This document shows, piece by piece, positions 1-8,734 of a DNA stretch of 11,173 nt. The notes beneath the pieces are model-generated. The model was given only the letters and a program-made list of their open reading frames with translations, was not told the origin of the DNA and did no database searches. Made by a program: the position numbers and the translations under genes. Within the stretch, counting starts at the first letter, position 1, and each line of letters opens with the position of its first letter. The stretch is from positions 1-11,173 of the forward strand of contig MU602910.1 of NCBI GenBank assembly GCA_025201865.1, read 5' to 3'. Source of the stretch: Ramicandelaber brevisporus. Lineage: Eukaryota; Kickxellomycota; Ramicandelaberales; Ramicandelaberaceae.

Positions 1-466
1 GAGTTAGCATTGTCATTGTCAGATATACGTACTCGATTTTGTCTTGTCTCGAGCTGCTCAGTTGGAGGTTCACTGTGAATGTAACGGACATGGCAGGCAC
101 TGGAACCTGTGCTCGTGGTATTTGCTGCGCTTTACTGAATGAGTGACTGGCATTTCAATGAATTTCCTCTCCTTTGTTGACGTGTTAGGATTGTCAGCGC
201 TGCTCGTGGTGATGTTTGTCACACAAGACCTGCGCTGCGCTGTAGAATGCCCAGACCTTTCCCTTTTCTTTTGCAAAACAAACCCGACAACAACAACAAC
301 GACGACGACAGCGACAACGACGTCTGCAACAACAACTGCAACAACTGCGACTGCAACACCAGCAGCAGCAGCAAACACTGTCACAGTGACAACAACAGCA
401 GTCCTTCACTGAAGCTACGTCTGTGTGTTCACACAAGGCGAGCGCTGGTCATTGCCGTCCGTTTGA
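1..466 (+). promoter_or_regulatory. 5' flank and probable leader of the membrane-protein gene
   Basis: No supported gene lies here. Several ATGs occur in the first half (near 79, 90, 139, 158, 212 and 247); the one at 79 is an immediate start-stop (ATG TAA). From 250 to 466 there is no ATG, and the strand becomes rich in CAA/CGA/CAG triplets (about 287-400). This resembles the CA-rich, ATG-free leaders of other genes in the window, so transcription probably starts near 250-290, and the first AUG would then be 467. No clear TATA box was seen. The placement is inference from composition. Confidence 0.4.
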
Positions 467-1021
467 ATGTTTCTGGAACTGCTTGTTATGTTTATATGGA
501 CAGTGCTTATCTGCCCAGTATCGCTTGCGCTGTTTTATGCACTGAGACGAGTTGCTGAGATTGTGCGAGATACAAACCGGAAGCCAGACGTCATCAGGCG
601 ACGACCTCACTATGAGTATCAGTCATTGCCTCCAATGGGCAGAGGCCCATCATATGCAGCATCGGTTCATTCAGTTCACAGCACCCACAGTATCCACAGA
701 GCTCACCCAATGCATCATCCACAATATCCTCAATCACACCCTCCTCCTCCTCCTCCTCCTCCTCCCTCTTCTCCACCGCCACCACCACCACCATTTCATC
801 AACAACCACGACAGTTGCGAGAACACCCTCCGCCCCCACCTTTCCCGCCAGGATTGCCGCCACATTTGATACAGGCATTCCTGCATGGATCAGGAAGAGC
901 GCCATCTATACATGAACATCCTCCACCTCCACCGCCGCCGCACGTTCACAGTGATGAATGTGAACATAGAACATCTGGAATGTTCGCTAGAACAGAAAGA
1001 CTAAGAAGACGACCTCGTTAA
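467..1021 (+). CDS. Small single-pass membrane protein with His/Pro-rich tail
   Basis: This 184-residue protein belongs to no family I recognise. Residues 1-26 are strongly hydrophobic and read as a signal anchor or single membrane segment. It is followed by a positively charged stretch (RR at 27-28, RK at 38-39, RRR at 44-46), which by the positive-inside rule would place the tail in the cytosol. Residues 66-80 carry a tandem Ser-x-His pattern. Residues 82-99 are almost pure proline, with further proline runs near 121-132 and 152-158. A short H-x-H-x3-C-x-H cluster at 159-167 and a basic C-terminus follow. Proline runs of this kind often bind SH3, WW or EVH1 domains, but no specific ligand is implied. 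The start is the first ATG after an ATG-free leader, yet it has a T at -3 and an in-frame TGA directly before it. An unseen upstream exon or a spurious frame remains possible. The gene converges on the MTC1-like gene 34 bp away. Confidence 0.55.
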   Translation: MFLELLVMFIWTVLICPVSLALFYALRRVAEIVRDTNRKPDVIRRRPHYEYQSLPPMGRGPSYAASVHSVHSTHSIHRAHPMHHPQYPQSHPPPPPPPPPSSPPPPPPPFHQQPRQLREHPPPPPFPPGLPPHLIQAFLHGSGRAPSIHEHPPPPPPPHVHSDECEHRTSGMFARTERLRRRPR

Positions 1022-1055
1022 AACCACAAATTAAAAAATAGAAAGAAATCAGTAT
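1022..1055. terminator. 34-bp convergent 3' spacer
   Basis: The + strand gene ends with TAA at 1019-1021 and the minus-strand gene ends at 1056-1058. The A/T-rich 34 bp between them must serve the 3' ends of both. No exact AATAAA is present on either strand. Real cleavage sites probably fall inside the opposite gene, giving overlapping antisense 3' ends. Confidence 0.4.
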
Positions 1056-2468
1056 TTAATCCTTCTTAGCAACTGTCAAGAGCTGTCTTCTGGCAATCAA
1101 ATACTCGTCCATTAGCACCTGTACCGCCAACAGCACAGACTCCGTCAACGAGTCCTCAATGACTGGTCTATCGCGCTGCTCTCCCAGAATCAAGTTACGA
1201 GCCGTCGCGAGCGCCTTTTGATGCTGCGGCTGCTGTGACTGAGACTGCTTTTGAGACTGCTTTTGAGATGCTGGGTCCAGAGTTGCCATGGACGTGCGCT
1301 CGTGGACAGAATCTTCGGGAGACATCCAGGCAGTCAAAGGAAGCATTTGGGAGAATGTCTTGAATTCGAGCTGGCGAGCCGGGTCGGAAAGAATGGCACA
1401 GAAGGAAAGATAGGTCAAATCAGGCACCGGGGTGATTTGGACTGGCTGAACAGACAGAAGCAAGCGAGTTGTGTGAGCTTCTGGCTCACTCTTCTGTGCA
1501 GATGGCTGCTGTGATTGCTGCAGCTGTGGTTGATTAGTAGCATCACTAGCATGATGCTTGTTGAGAAGAGAGATCAGCTGCTTTGCTGATTCGATACCAA
1601 CTTCGAAGCCCTTTGGCAACTTGAAAGTGTCACCACGATACGCATGCAAGGAAGTAGTAGACTTGAACGCACCCGAGCGGAAGACGGTCGCAGCGCCAGC
1701 ACCGTGCGCATCTAGAACTGCGTCCACTGTACGCACCAGCCAGCTACTCTCCGCCTCCATTCGGTCATCCAGCAGCACATTCGCATCCGATGCACTCTCG
1801 CTCGTTGCTGATTCAGACTCGGGCTGGAAGCGATTGTCCGCAAGATATACCACAAACGATTCATGCTCTGGGATTGGAGGTGCAATGGTATCAATGATTG
1901 TTGACACACCTTTACGCAGGTCGCTTCCAATCTTGGCCAACGTCTCTGGCTTGGCAAAATCGCGCGCTCTCTTCTCGCTCTCGCGACGAATGTTATCAAG
2001 TGTACCGCCGGTGCTCTGAGCAACATCCTTAACAGCAGAAGCAGCTTGAGATAGGAATCCACTCCAGTTCCAGCCACCAGAGCTCTGCTTGGATGATGAT
2101 GCTGGAGTTGGGGCTGGAGCTGCAGCGGCGGCGGGTTTCGAGCGAGCTGGCAATGTTGGCGCTGGCGGGGATTGTGTCTCTGCTGGCTTCTCGTTGCTGC
2201 CGAGGTCGTCGAGGAACTGCAAGAAGGCGCGGGCTTCGGCTGATGAAGCACGCGGCGACGTTGACGTGGAGGTTCTCGTCTGCTCAGCTGGTTTCGAATC
2301 GCTGGGAGAAGCCGCGATCTCAGCAGTTGTCGTGGTGGTGGTGGTTGTGGTAGTAGTTGCCGAGTCAGTAGCAGCCCCAGTGGCAGCAGCAGGAGCGCCG
2401 TCCTCTAGCGCCAGGCTGTCCAGGAAGGACAGAACATCATCGCGGGTAGTCTTAGCTTTCGCGCTCAT
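1056..2468 (-). CDS. MTC1: MTC1-like protein (maintenance of telomere capping 1 family)
   Basis: This 470-residue protein is close to the length of budding-yeast Mtc1 (about 480). Two short acidic FLDxL-type motifs occur near the N-terminus (around 14-19 and 82-89), separated by low-complexity Thr-rich (38-48) and Ser/Pro/Ala-rich sequence. The best family signature is the block at 131-205: a GGWNWSGF motif, an amphipathic helix with AVKDVAQ, a basic/acidic helix with RRESEKRARDFA, then a GSDLRKGVSTIIDTIAPPIP-like segment and a conserved hydrophobic strand (SFVVYLADN). A second folded block (about 241-400) is interrupted by a Gln-rich insert at 314-324, and the C-terminus is helical. Yeast Mtc1 was named from genetic interaction with cdc13-1 and is linked to COPI/early Golgi; its molecular activity is unknown. 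The start ATG has A at -3 and follows an ATG-free leader. The gene diverges from the F-box gene. Family assignment is from motif recognition. Confidence 0.87.
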   Translation of the reverse strand: MSAKAKTTRDDVLSFLDSLALEDGAPAAATGAATDSATTTTTTTTTTTAEIAASPSDSKPAEQTRTSTSTSPRASSAEARAFLQFLDDLGSNEKPAETQSPPAPTLPARSKPAAAAAPAPTPASSSKQSSGGWNWSGFLSQAASAVKDVAQSTGGTLDNIRRESEKRARDFAKPETLAKIGSDLRKGVSTIIDTIAPPIPEHESFVVYLADNRFQPESESATSESASDANVLLDDRMEAESSWLVRTVDAVLDAHGAGAATVFRSGAFKSTTSLHAYRGDTFKLPKGFEVGIESAKQLISLLNKHHASDATNQPQLQQSQQPSAQKSEPEAHTTRLLLSVQPVQITPVPDLTYLSFCAILSDPARQLEFKTFSQMLPLTAWMSPEDSVHERTSMATLDPASQKQSQKQSQSQQPQHQKALATARNLILGEQRDRPVIEDSLTESVLLAVQVLMDEYLIARRQLLTVAKKD

Positions 2469-2658
2469 TTTTCTTGCGGCGTGTCGAGTTGTCTCTCTGT
2501 ATGTTTAGGTGTGTGTGTGTGTGTGTGGGTGTGTGTGGAAACAAGTCAAGTGTGTTTTCTCTTTCTTGGTGTGTTGATAGCAACAACAAACACAGACATA
2601 GACACAATAACAGTGACAGCAGCAAAACCAACAAACACAGCAACAAACACAACCAGGT
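2469..2658. promoter_or_regulatory. Divergent promoter between MTC1-like and F-box genes
   Basis: These 190 bp separate two divergent start codons and must hold both promoters and both leaders. The left part is TG-rich on the + strand (CA-rich in the MTC1 transcript) and the right part is CA/CAA-rich on the + strand, with the switch near 2565-2580. The + strand has no ATG from 2504 to 2658, and the minus strand has none from 2469 to about 2596. No TATA box was seen. Start sites probably lie close to the composition switch. Confidence 0.6.
2509..2537. repeat. (GT)n microsatellite
   Basis: A dinucleotide GT run interrupted once by an extra GG lies in the divergent promoter. On the minus strand it would be a CA run in the MTC1-like leader. 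Confidence 0.9.
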
Positions 2659-4113
2659 ATGACCAGGAGTATCGTCAACTTACCGGCCGACATCTTCTGG
2701 CTGATCCAGAAGTATGTGGAGCAAAAGGAGGCTGCTGTGCTGCTACAAGTCTGCCGCCAGTTCAACGAGGCGTTCGAGGGTCGAGCCTGGGTGCAAGTGC
2801 CACAGAAACTCTTGAAGAACAACGCACTCCATGTTCAAGACTTGCTGCTGAAGCATGGCAAACATGTGCGTATCTTGCATACTGATCATGCGCTACACTT
2901 GGTTGTTCCGTTGCCATTTTGGCCGATGGTGTTTAGCAACGTCCGCCACATTGTCGTTGGATCACCGCGCGAAACAGCATCATATGGTCTGCCGGCTGCT
3001 GAATTGCTATCCCGGCAGCGCTTGTCACAGTTTCAAGCGCTTCAATTCATCGACGTGGACATTTCAAACCTCACATCTGACGATATATGGACCGAGTTTG
3101 CAAACGCGGCTAATTCGGTAGTTAATTTGATGAGTGTTACATTTACTGGCCAGGTAACTGATGCAGTTTTTGCCAGCATGAATGAATTATGGAAGATAGT
3201 TGATGATGAGGTGGTGATATTATTGAATATGACTCTGAGCAAGCCCCAGCTTATGGATAATCCCCCACTGTTTGATGGTGTAGCACTGGTAGGATTGAAT
3301 ATAGAGAAAAGTTATTATGAATCGGCTTGCACACATCTCATTAATGACTATGTGTTTACAAACACGTCGCTTCCAAACAAAGAGTATTCTTTCTTCCCTC
3401 TCCTTGAGCAGCTGAGTCTCTGCCTGGGTCAGTCTCTGGACGCAGCGGAAGAAGATACCTATGTCCCAACGCCAGACATGATGCCCAGATTGCGCGAGGT
3501 GACCATCTCTACTAATCAGTGTTCCCAAGCCGATTGCTCTTCGATGGACGACTCAGTATCCAAGATGTTTGCGCCGTCGTGGCCGTCGCTACAGGTTCTC
3601 AATCTGCAAGGCATCGGTGACTCTGCTTTCCATGGCCTACTTGGCTCCATCCCCAATGTATACAAGCTGGATGTCTCGTTCATTTCGACCGGTGGCTACC
3701 TTGACATGTACAAGATACTCGACTCCCTTCCCCGCTTAACCAGTCTCCGTATCACAGCAGCGGAGATAGTCTCTGCTGTGTATCCTCGTGAGTTCTTGAC
3801 CAACCTGAACAATGACATCTCAGTGCGCACTGGGTTCATGGCCAACTCATGCCTCAAGACTGTAGCAATTGACCGATTCTCAACAATGTCTGGATTAGTG
3901 ATGGCCATTTTGTTTGGATTACCATGCATTCAGACCTTAGAGCTGAATGGAGCCATGTCAAACTTAGTCGACATCTGCTGCATGCTCAGTGGTTTGAAGA
4001 GCCAAGCTAAACGTGTCAGTATAAGTTCTTTCCCATTACAAGTCCATCCCAGCATCATGACTTGCATCCGAGAAGTATGCTCTGACTCTGCCAGTGTCTC
4101 CGCTCACAATTGA
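2659..4113 (+). CDS. F-box protein with LRR-like body
   Basis: This 484-residue protein opens with an F-box-like motif at residues 7-46: an LPADIFWLIQKYV core, a VCRQFNEAF segment and a closing Trp (W44). F-box proteins bind Skp1 in SCF ubiquitin ligases, with the remainder choosing the substrate. From about 245 onward, leucine-rich stretches recur with LRR-like spacing (LEQLSL, LREVTI, LQVLNL, VYKLDV, LTSLRI, LKTVAI, IQTLEL, AKRVSI), suggesting a degenerate LRR solenoid, although few repeats match a textbook consensus. The start ATG has G at -3 and is the first ATG in the transcript side of the divergent promoter. A single uninterrupted frame ends in TGA, with AATAAA 50 bp downstream. Large lineage-specific F-box/LRR families are common in some early-diverging fungi, and this could be such a member. 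The substrate is unknown. Confidence 0.75.
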   Translation: MTRSIVNLPADIFWLIQKYVEQKEAAVLLQVCRQFNEAFEGRAWVQVPQKLLKNNALHVQDLLLKHGKHVRILHTDHALHLVVPLPFWPMVFSNVRHIVVGSPRETASYGLPAAELLSRQRLSQFQALQFIDVDISNLTSDDIWTEFANAANSVVNLMSVTFTGQVTDAVFASMNELWKIVDDEVVILLNMTLSKPQLMDNPPLFDGVALVGLNIEKSYYESACTHLINDYVFTNTSLPNKEYSFFPLLEQLSLCLGQSLDAAEEDTYVPTPDMMPRLREVTISTNQCSQADCSSMDDSVSKMFAPSWPSLQVLNLQGIGDSAFHGLLGSIPNVYKLDVSFISTGGYLDMYKILDSLPRLTSLRITAAEIVSAVYPREFLTNLNNDISVRTGFMANSCLKTVAIDRFSTMSGLVMAILFGLPCIQTLELNGAMSNLVDICCMLSGLKSQAKRVSISSFPLQVHPSIMTCIREVCSDSASVSAHN

Positions 4114-4125
4114 CTTTATCAATTG
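4107..4125. repeat. Inverted repeat spanning the F-box stop codon
   Basis: Seven-base arms (CAATTGA and TCAATTG) flank a 5-nt loop. The TGA stop at 4111-4113 is inside the left arm. It could form a small hairpin at the CDS end in the transcript. Confidence 0.6.
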
Positions 4126-4163
4126 AGTAAATCCTCCTGGATCCCGATAAACACAGTGGAGTA

Positions 4164-4169
4164 AATAAA
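4164..4169 (+). terminator. Polyadenylation signal of the F-box gene
   Basis: An exact AATAAA lies 50 nt after the F-box stop and is followed by a T-rich tract at about 4174-4190. Position and context suit a 3'-end processing signal. It is the only exact AATAAA I noticed after a CDS end in the window. Confidence 0.6.
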
Positions 4170-4416
4170 TTGACATTTTTTCCTTCTTGAAACCCACTTT
4201 GCTCACAGTCTTCCTTGCTTTCCAGTCGGAACTCTGCGGATTGACATTGATCAAATACGTCCGTTGACTGATGTAACCTGACTTTCTTTGGAGAAGAATG
4301 CGGGTTGAGTGTCTCCTTCTCGGTGGTAAAGGTTTCTACACAATCTTCCCAGTCAGTGAGACGTATCAAGCCAACGCTTCGTGCAAGTATATTTTAAGCT
4401 TTTTAAAGTGAACTCC

Positions 4417-4475
4417 TCACTCACTTACTCACTCACTTACTCACTCACTCACTCGCTCACCTACTCGCTCACTCA
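4417..4475. repeat. CTCA/CTTA tetranucleotide tract
   Basis: An imperfect tandem array of 4-bp units (CTCA, with CTTA, CGCT and CCTA variants) fills this stretch. Its complement occurs as the GTRA array at 5531-5565: a 20-nt segment (4434-4453) is the exact reverse complement of 5546-5565. Confidence 0.9.
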
Positions 4476-4731
4476 GATTGTTGTCGCCGGTTATTTGATG
4501 CGGGTCATGTTCGTTGCATGATGTGGGCACACCGCATGGATTGGGAGCGTGTCTACTCTTCTTTTCATGTTGTTGCCTTGTAAGGTGAATGAGTTGTTGT
4601 TGCACCATCATGCACCACATGAAACTCGGGGATTGCCGCTCCAGTCACACGTTTTTCTTTCTTTCTTTTCTTCCTTCGACAACTTTCTGACAGGTAATCC
4701 GGGTTGGAGCAAGTGAGCAGGTTTTTTTTCT

Positions 4732-4734
<3 letters not shown>

Positions 4735-4763
<29 letters not shown>
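4735..4763 (+). repeat. (TC)n microsatellite
   Basis: An uninterrupted TC dinucleotide run sits near the upstream end of the ATG-free region, just before a CATATATTTT segment at 4811. Pyrimidine tracts often lie at fungal core promoters, so transcription might begin nearby. That role is inference. Confidence 0.85.
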
Positions 4764-4767
<4 letters not shown>

Positions 4768-4877
4768 CTGGTGGACTGATCGCCTACTCCGCCTTTTGGC
4801 TGCCCCATCGCATATATTTTCGGACGCGCCTTATTGTTGCTCCGACAGGCTAGTGGTGTGGCATTCTTCAAGAAAAA

Positions 4878-4906
4878 AACAACAACAACAACAACAGCAA
4901 CAACAA
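4878..4906 (+). repeat. (AAC)n trinucleotide tract
   Basis: A run of AAC units with one AGC variant, flanked by A runs, matches the CAA-rich style of other leaders in the window and is predicted to be unstructured in RNA. Confidence 0.8.
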
Positions 4907-5403
4907 AAAATCGCCCCACTACTTGACCACCGCAACTACGACACACTCACGCACACGCACACTCACTCATACCCACCCACCCCCTTGTTGCTACTTTTTG
5001 GACTTCATCTCTCGTGCAGTTCATCTCCATACTCCGCACTCTCCACAAGTTTTTTTCTTGCCACTTCTTTTTTTTTTCAAACGCAACTTGTACTCCCTTG
5101 GTAAACTCATCTTCGGCTCATCAGCTGTTGTTGCTGCTGCTGCTCTTCCTCGCTCGGCTGCTTTTCTCCACACATTACGTTGAAGTGATTTTTATTTCCA
5201 TATTCTGCCCCTCCTCCTCCTCTTCCGCTCCGTGCTGCAACGCCGACACACTCCCTCCACAAGCTCCTTTAATTGGGAGAAGAGAAGACGCCCCATATTC
5301 ATCTCCTTTTCCTATTTTTACAGCCAAAAACGTTGAGGTGCATACCATCAAAGTTAAACGAGCACGCCAAGCAGACAGCCGCAGACAACTGTAAACTGCA
5401 GAC

Positions 5404-5431
5404 AGCACACAGCAGATAGCACACAGCAGAT
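5404..5431 (+). repeat. Two tandem 14-bp copies
   Basis: The unit AGCACACAGCAGAT occurs twice head to tail (5404-5417 and 5418-5431), with partial copies of its AGCAGA core on both sides. No function is evident. Confidence 0.85.
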
Positions 5432-5530
5432 AGCAGACAATATAGCAGCTCCAATCGACACTCTGAATCACTCATTCTCTCAGTCGATATATTTTTTTTA
5501 TTTTACATCCACGGACTAACCCACGCGCGA

Positions 5531-5566
5531 GTGAGTAAGTAAGTAAGTGAGTGAGTGAGTAAGTGT
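5531..5566 (+). repeat. GTRA tetranucleotide array (overlapping splice-donor consensus)
   Basis: Eight successive GTGA or GTAA units begin at 5531, 5535, 5539, 5543, 5547, 5551, 5555 and 5559. Because each unit is followed by GT, every one reads GTRAGT, the consensus 5' splice donor. The array could provide one or several donors for an intron in the zinc-finger leader, pairing with the acceptor at 6270-6271. It may equally be an ordinary microsatellite. Confidence 0.6.
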
Positions 5567-5800
5567 CTGCACTACACGCCCGATCACTGACCCGCAGGAA
5601 TCACCACCTTCCGTTTCATCCCTCTCCCTGCGCTCCCCTCCCCACTCTCGCTCTCCCTTTCAAATCCAACTCAACCTGCACATACACACACATACGCACA
5701 CTCACACTCACTGGCACTGGTGCAGTCACAGTCACCCACAGTCAAGACCTATCCTGTCAGTCAGCTCGCTTGTTTGTCACAGTAAGCTCATTTGACAGCA

Positions 5801-5823
5801 GCCTGCAGCCTGCAGCCTGCAGC
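5801..5823 (+). repeat. Three tandem 7-bp copies (GCCTGCA)
   Basis: Three exact copies of GCCTGCA lie head to tail at 5801-5821 within the putative leader. No function is evident. Confidence 0.85.
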
Positions 5824-5904
5824 ATCAGCAAACAGCGATCAAGAGCAACCAAAGCATCAACATCATTTAATAAAAAAAGTCGCACGCATCAAGTTTGGCG
5901 CGAA

Positions 5905-5969
5905 CATCCATCCATCCACCCATCCATCCACCCACCTATCCGCCCATCTATCCACCTATCCACTCATCC
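5905..5969 (+). repeat. CATC/CACC/TATC tetranucleotide tract
   Basis: An imperfect 4-bp tandem array (CATC with CACC, TATC and CGCC variants) runs for about 65 bp. It contains many CAT trinucleotides but no ATG, so on the sense strand it is compatible with a scanned leader. Confidence 0.85.
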
Positions 5970-6109
5970 AGCACTCTCCCTCATTTGCGCCTATCCCTTC
6001 ACTTTCCCAGCACCTTTTTTGGCCCACACTTCTCTTAATACATATTACTCCTGTCTCTGGCGTCCAGCCTCGCGTCGCGCCGCTCCCACTTCTTCTTTTG
6101 ATTCACGCC

Positions 6110-6117
6110 TTATATAG
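6110..6117 (+). promoter_or_regulatory. Possible proximal TATA box of the zinc-finger gene
   Basis: A TTATATAG segment lies about 210 nt before the start codon. A start site about 30-40 nt further on would give a leader of roughly 180 nt that is also ATG-free. This would be a second, proximal promoter inside the long region. No direct evidence distinguishes it from chance. Confidence 0.35.
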
Positions 6118-6224
6118 GTTCGCAGGTACCCACGACAAACGCCCAGCGCCGTCGAGTTTTCTTCTCCGCAACCGACCTCCATCCTTCACATCTTCCTCTC
6201 CGTCCCTTGTTTCCCCCTTTCTTT

Positions 6225-6271
6225 CTCTCTCTCGTTCCTTTTTCTTGCTCTTCGCTTTTTTGACCTTACAG
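6225..6271 (+). other. Candidate 3' splice site in the zinc-finger leader
   Basis: A long pyrimidine tract ends in TTACAG at 6266-6271, a textbook acceptor, 57 nt upstream of the start codon. Joined to any donor of the 5531-5565 array it would remove about 710-740 nt of leader. No branch site was identified with confidence. Confidence 0.35.
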
Positions 6272-6310
6272 ATAGACAACACTCGCTCCCCTCCTCCACC
6301 TCAATTCTAG

Positions 6311-8026
<1,716 letters not shown>

Positions 8027-8603
8027 ACGGAGAATGCTGCAACTGAACACTACGCCCTAATTGATACATACAACACCCTCTTAATATCTGTGATACACCG
8101 AATACTACTCTACTTGTCCACTATCCATCTGCTCTCACCCCCTCCTCGTTTGATCATCCTTCCATCCTTTCCCTCTGCCGTCTGCCCTCTGTTTACTTTT
8201 CTTTCTTACTATTCATTTTCGTTGTTTGTAGTGGCTTTGTTACTCAATAGATACTCTTTGGCTGGGCCAAGTATCTATTGGTGATAACTATTGCATACTT
8301 TCCAATTATACCTTTGTTCACTATTCGCTTACTTTCGCATGTTCGTTTCTTACTCTCCGTTGTTGTTTCCATCTGTTTCTTTATCTTTTCATTTCTTTTC
8401 CTTTAAAAAAAAGATGTGATACTTCTGCATGGTCACAAGATGTTGAGTTCAAACGATAGTCTGTGATGGATGAATTACACGTCTCTCACTCATCTTTGCC
8501 ACTCGAGTTTTTCACTGGTTGAGCTGGTTGAGTTGACTGAAAAGGTAGGGTTGGGTCGAGTTGGGTAGGTTTCGAAGGATTCTTGGCGCTTCGGTCACAG
8601 AAC
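8027..8603. other. Zinc-finger 3' flank and intergenic spacer
   Basis: T- and C-rich sequence follows the zinc-finger stop (TAG at 8024-8026). It holds the hairpin at 8245-8280 and then, from about 8517 to 8570, a G/T-rich stretch with repeated GGTTGAG and GGGTTGGGT-like words just before the next promoter. No exact AATAAA was seen. The frame open from TTG at 8561 into the next gene has no ATG before 8735. Confidence 0.5.
8245..8280. repeat. Strong two-part hairpin in the zinc-finger 3' flank
   Basis: Perfect 10-bp arms CAATAGATAC (8245-8254) and GTATCTATTG (8271-8280) enclose a second perfect 5-bp stem, TTGGC (8258-8262) with GCCAA (8266-8270). Only a 3-nt bulge (8255-8257) and a 3-nt loop (8263-8265) are unpaired. 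It lies 219 nt after the stop codon, probably within or just beyond the 3' UTR. Possible roles are an RNA stability or localisation element, or a DNA palindrome bound by a dimer. Confidence 0.75.
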
Positions 8604-8734
8604 GCATAAATACAACCACGTCAACGCCCTCACGCACACACACGCTGTGTGTTCGCTACTGCCTCTTGGCTCTCGCCATTTACACGCAATCTCTCAAACA
8701 ACAGCCAACAATTTCACAAAGCCTCCCTGTCAAG
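8604..8734 (+). promoter_or_regulatory. TATA-like box and ATG-free leader of the PB1-UBA gene
   Basis: CATAAATA at 8604-8611 lies about 125 nt before the first in-frame ATG. The sequence after it is CA/CT-rich with a short CA run near 8633-8643 and has no ATG. This supports the start at 8735 over any extension upstream. Confidence 0.5.

Larger units (their letters stand above)
4114..4621. other. F-box 3' flank and intergenic spacer
   Basis: This region holds the 3' end of the F-box gene and then unannotatable sequence with a tetranucleotide repeat tract. It has a dense cluster of + strand ATGs between 4498 and 4621, in sharp contrast with the ATG-free stretch that follows. No gene, tRNA or mobile element was recognised. 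Confidence 0.5.

Noticed and set aside
143-412. Open frame with a hydrophobic N-terminus (ATG at 158) and Thr-rich tail upstream of, and in frame with, the 467 gene
   Set aside because: Two in-frame TGA codons (410 and 464) separate it from 467. No donor/acceptor pair removes both and keeps the membrane segment intact, because the first AG after 464 lies inside that segment. TGA reassignment is unlikely because the F-box gene ends in TGA. The Thr run follows from a CAA-type repeat.
2089-2508. 139-codon + strand frame opposite the MTC1-like gene
   Set aside because: It is a Val/Ala-rich shadow of the Thr/Ala-rich minus-strand CDS, with no domain of its own.
2655-2661. AG-GTATGA resembling a 5' splice donor across the F-box start codon
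   Set aside because: The frame beginning here gives an F-box motif directly from residue 7, so the sequence is coding. The donor-like match looks like coincidence with the start context.
4413-5969. Tandem repeats considered as a CRISPR array or centromere/telomere repeat
   Set aside because: Units are 4 bp or 7-14 bp with no spacers and only a few copies. They are ordinary eukaryotic microsatellites.
5563-6117. 184-codon open frame in the zinc-finger upstream region
   Set aside because: It has no ATG anywhere, begins at a non-ATG codon, and translates to simple-repeat sequence (His-Pro-Ser tract from the CATC repeats).
8561-8734. 58-residue N-terminal extension of the PB1-UBA protein
   Set aside because: It begins at TTG, has no in-frame ATG before 8735, crosses the TATA-like box, and has leader-type composition. 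The PB1 domain begins right after the 8735 start.
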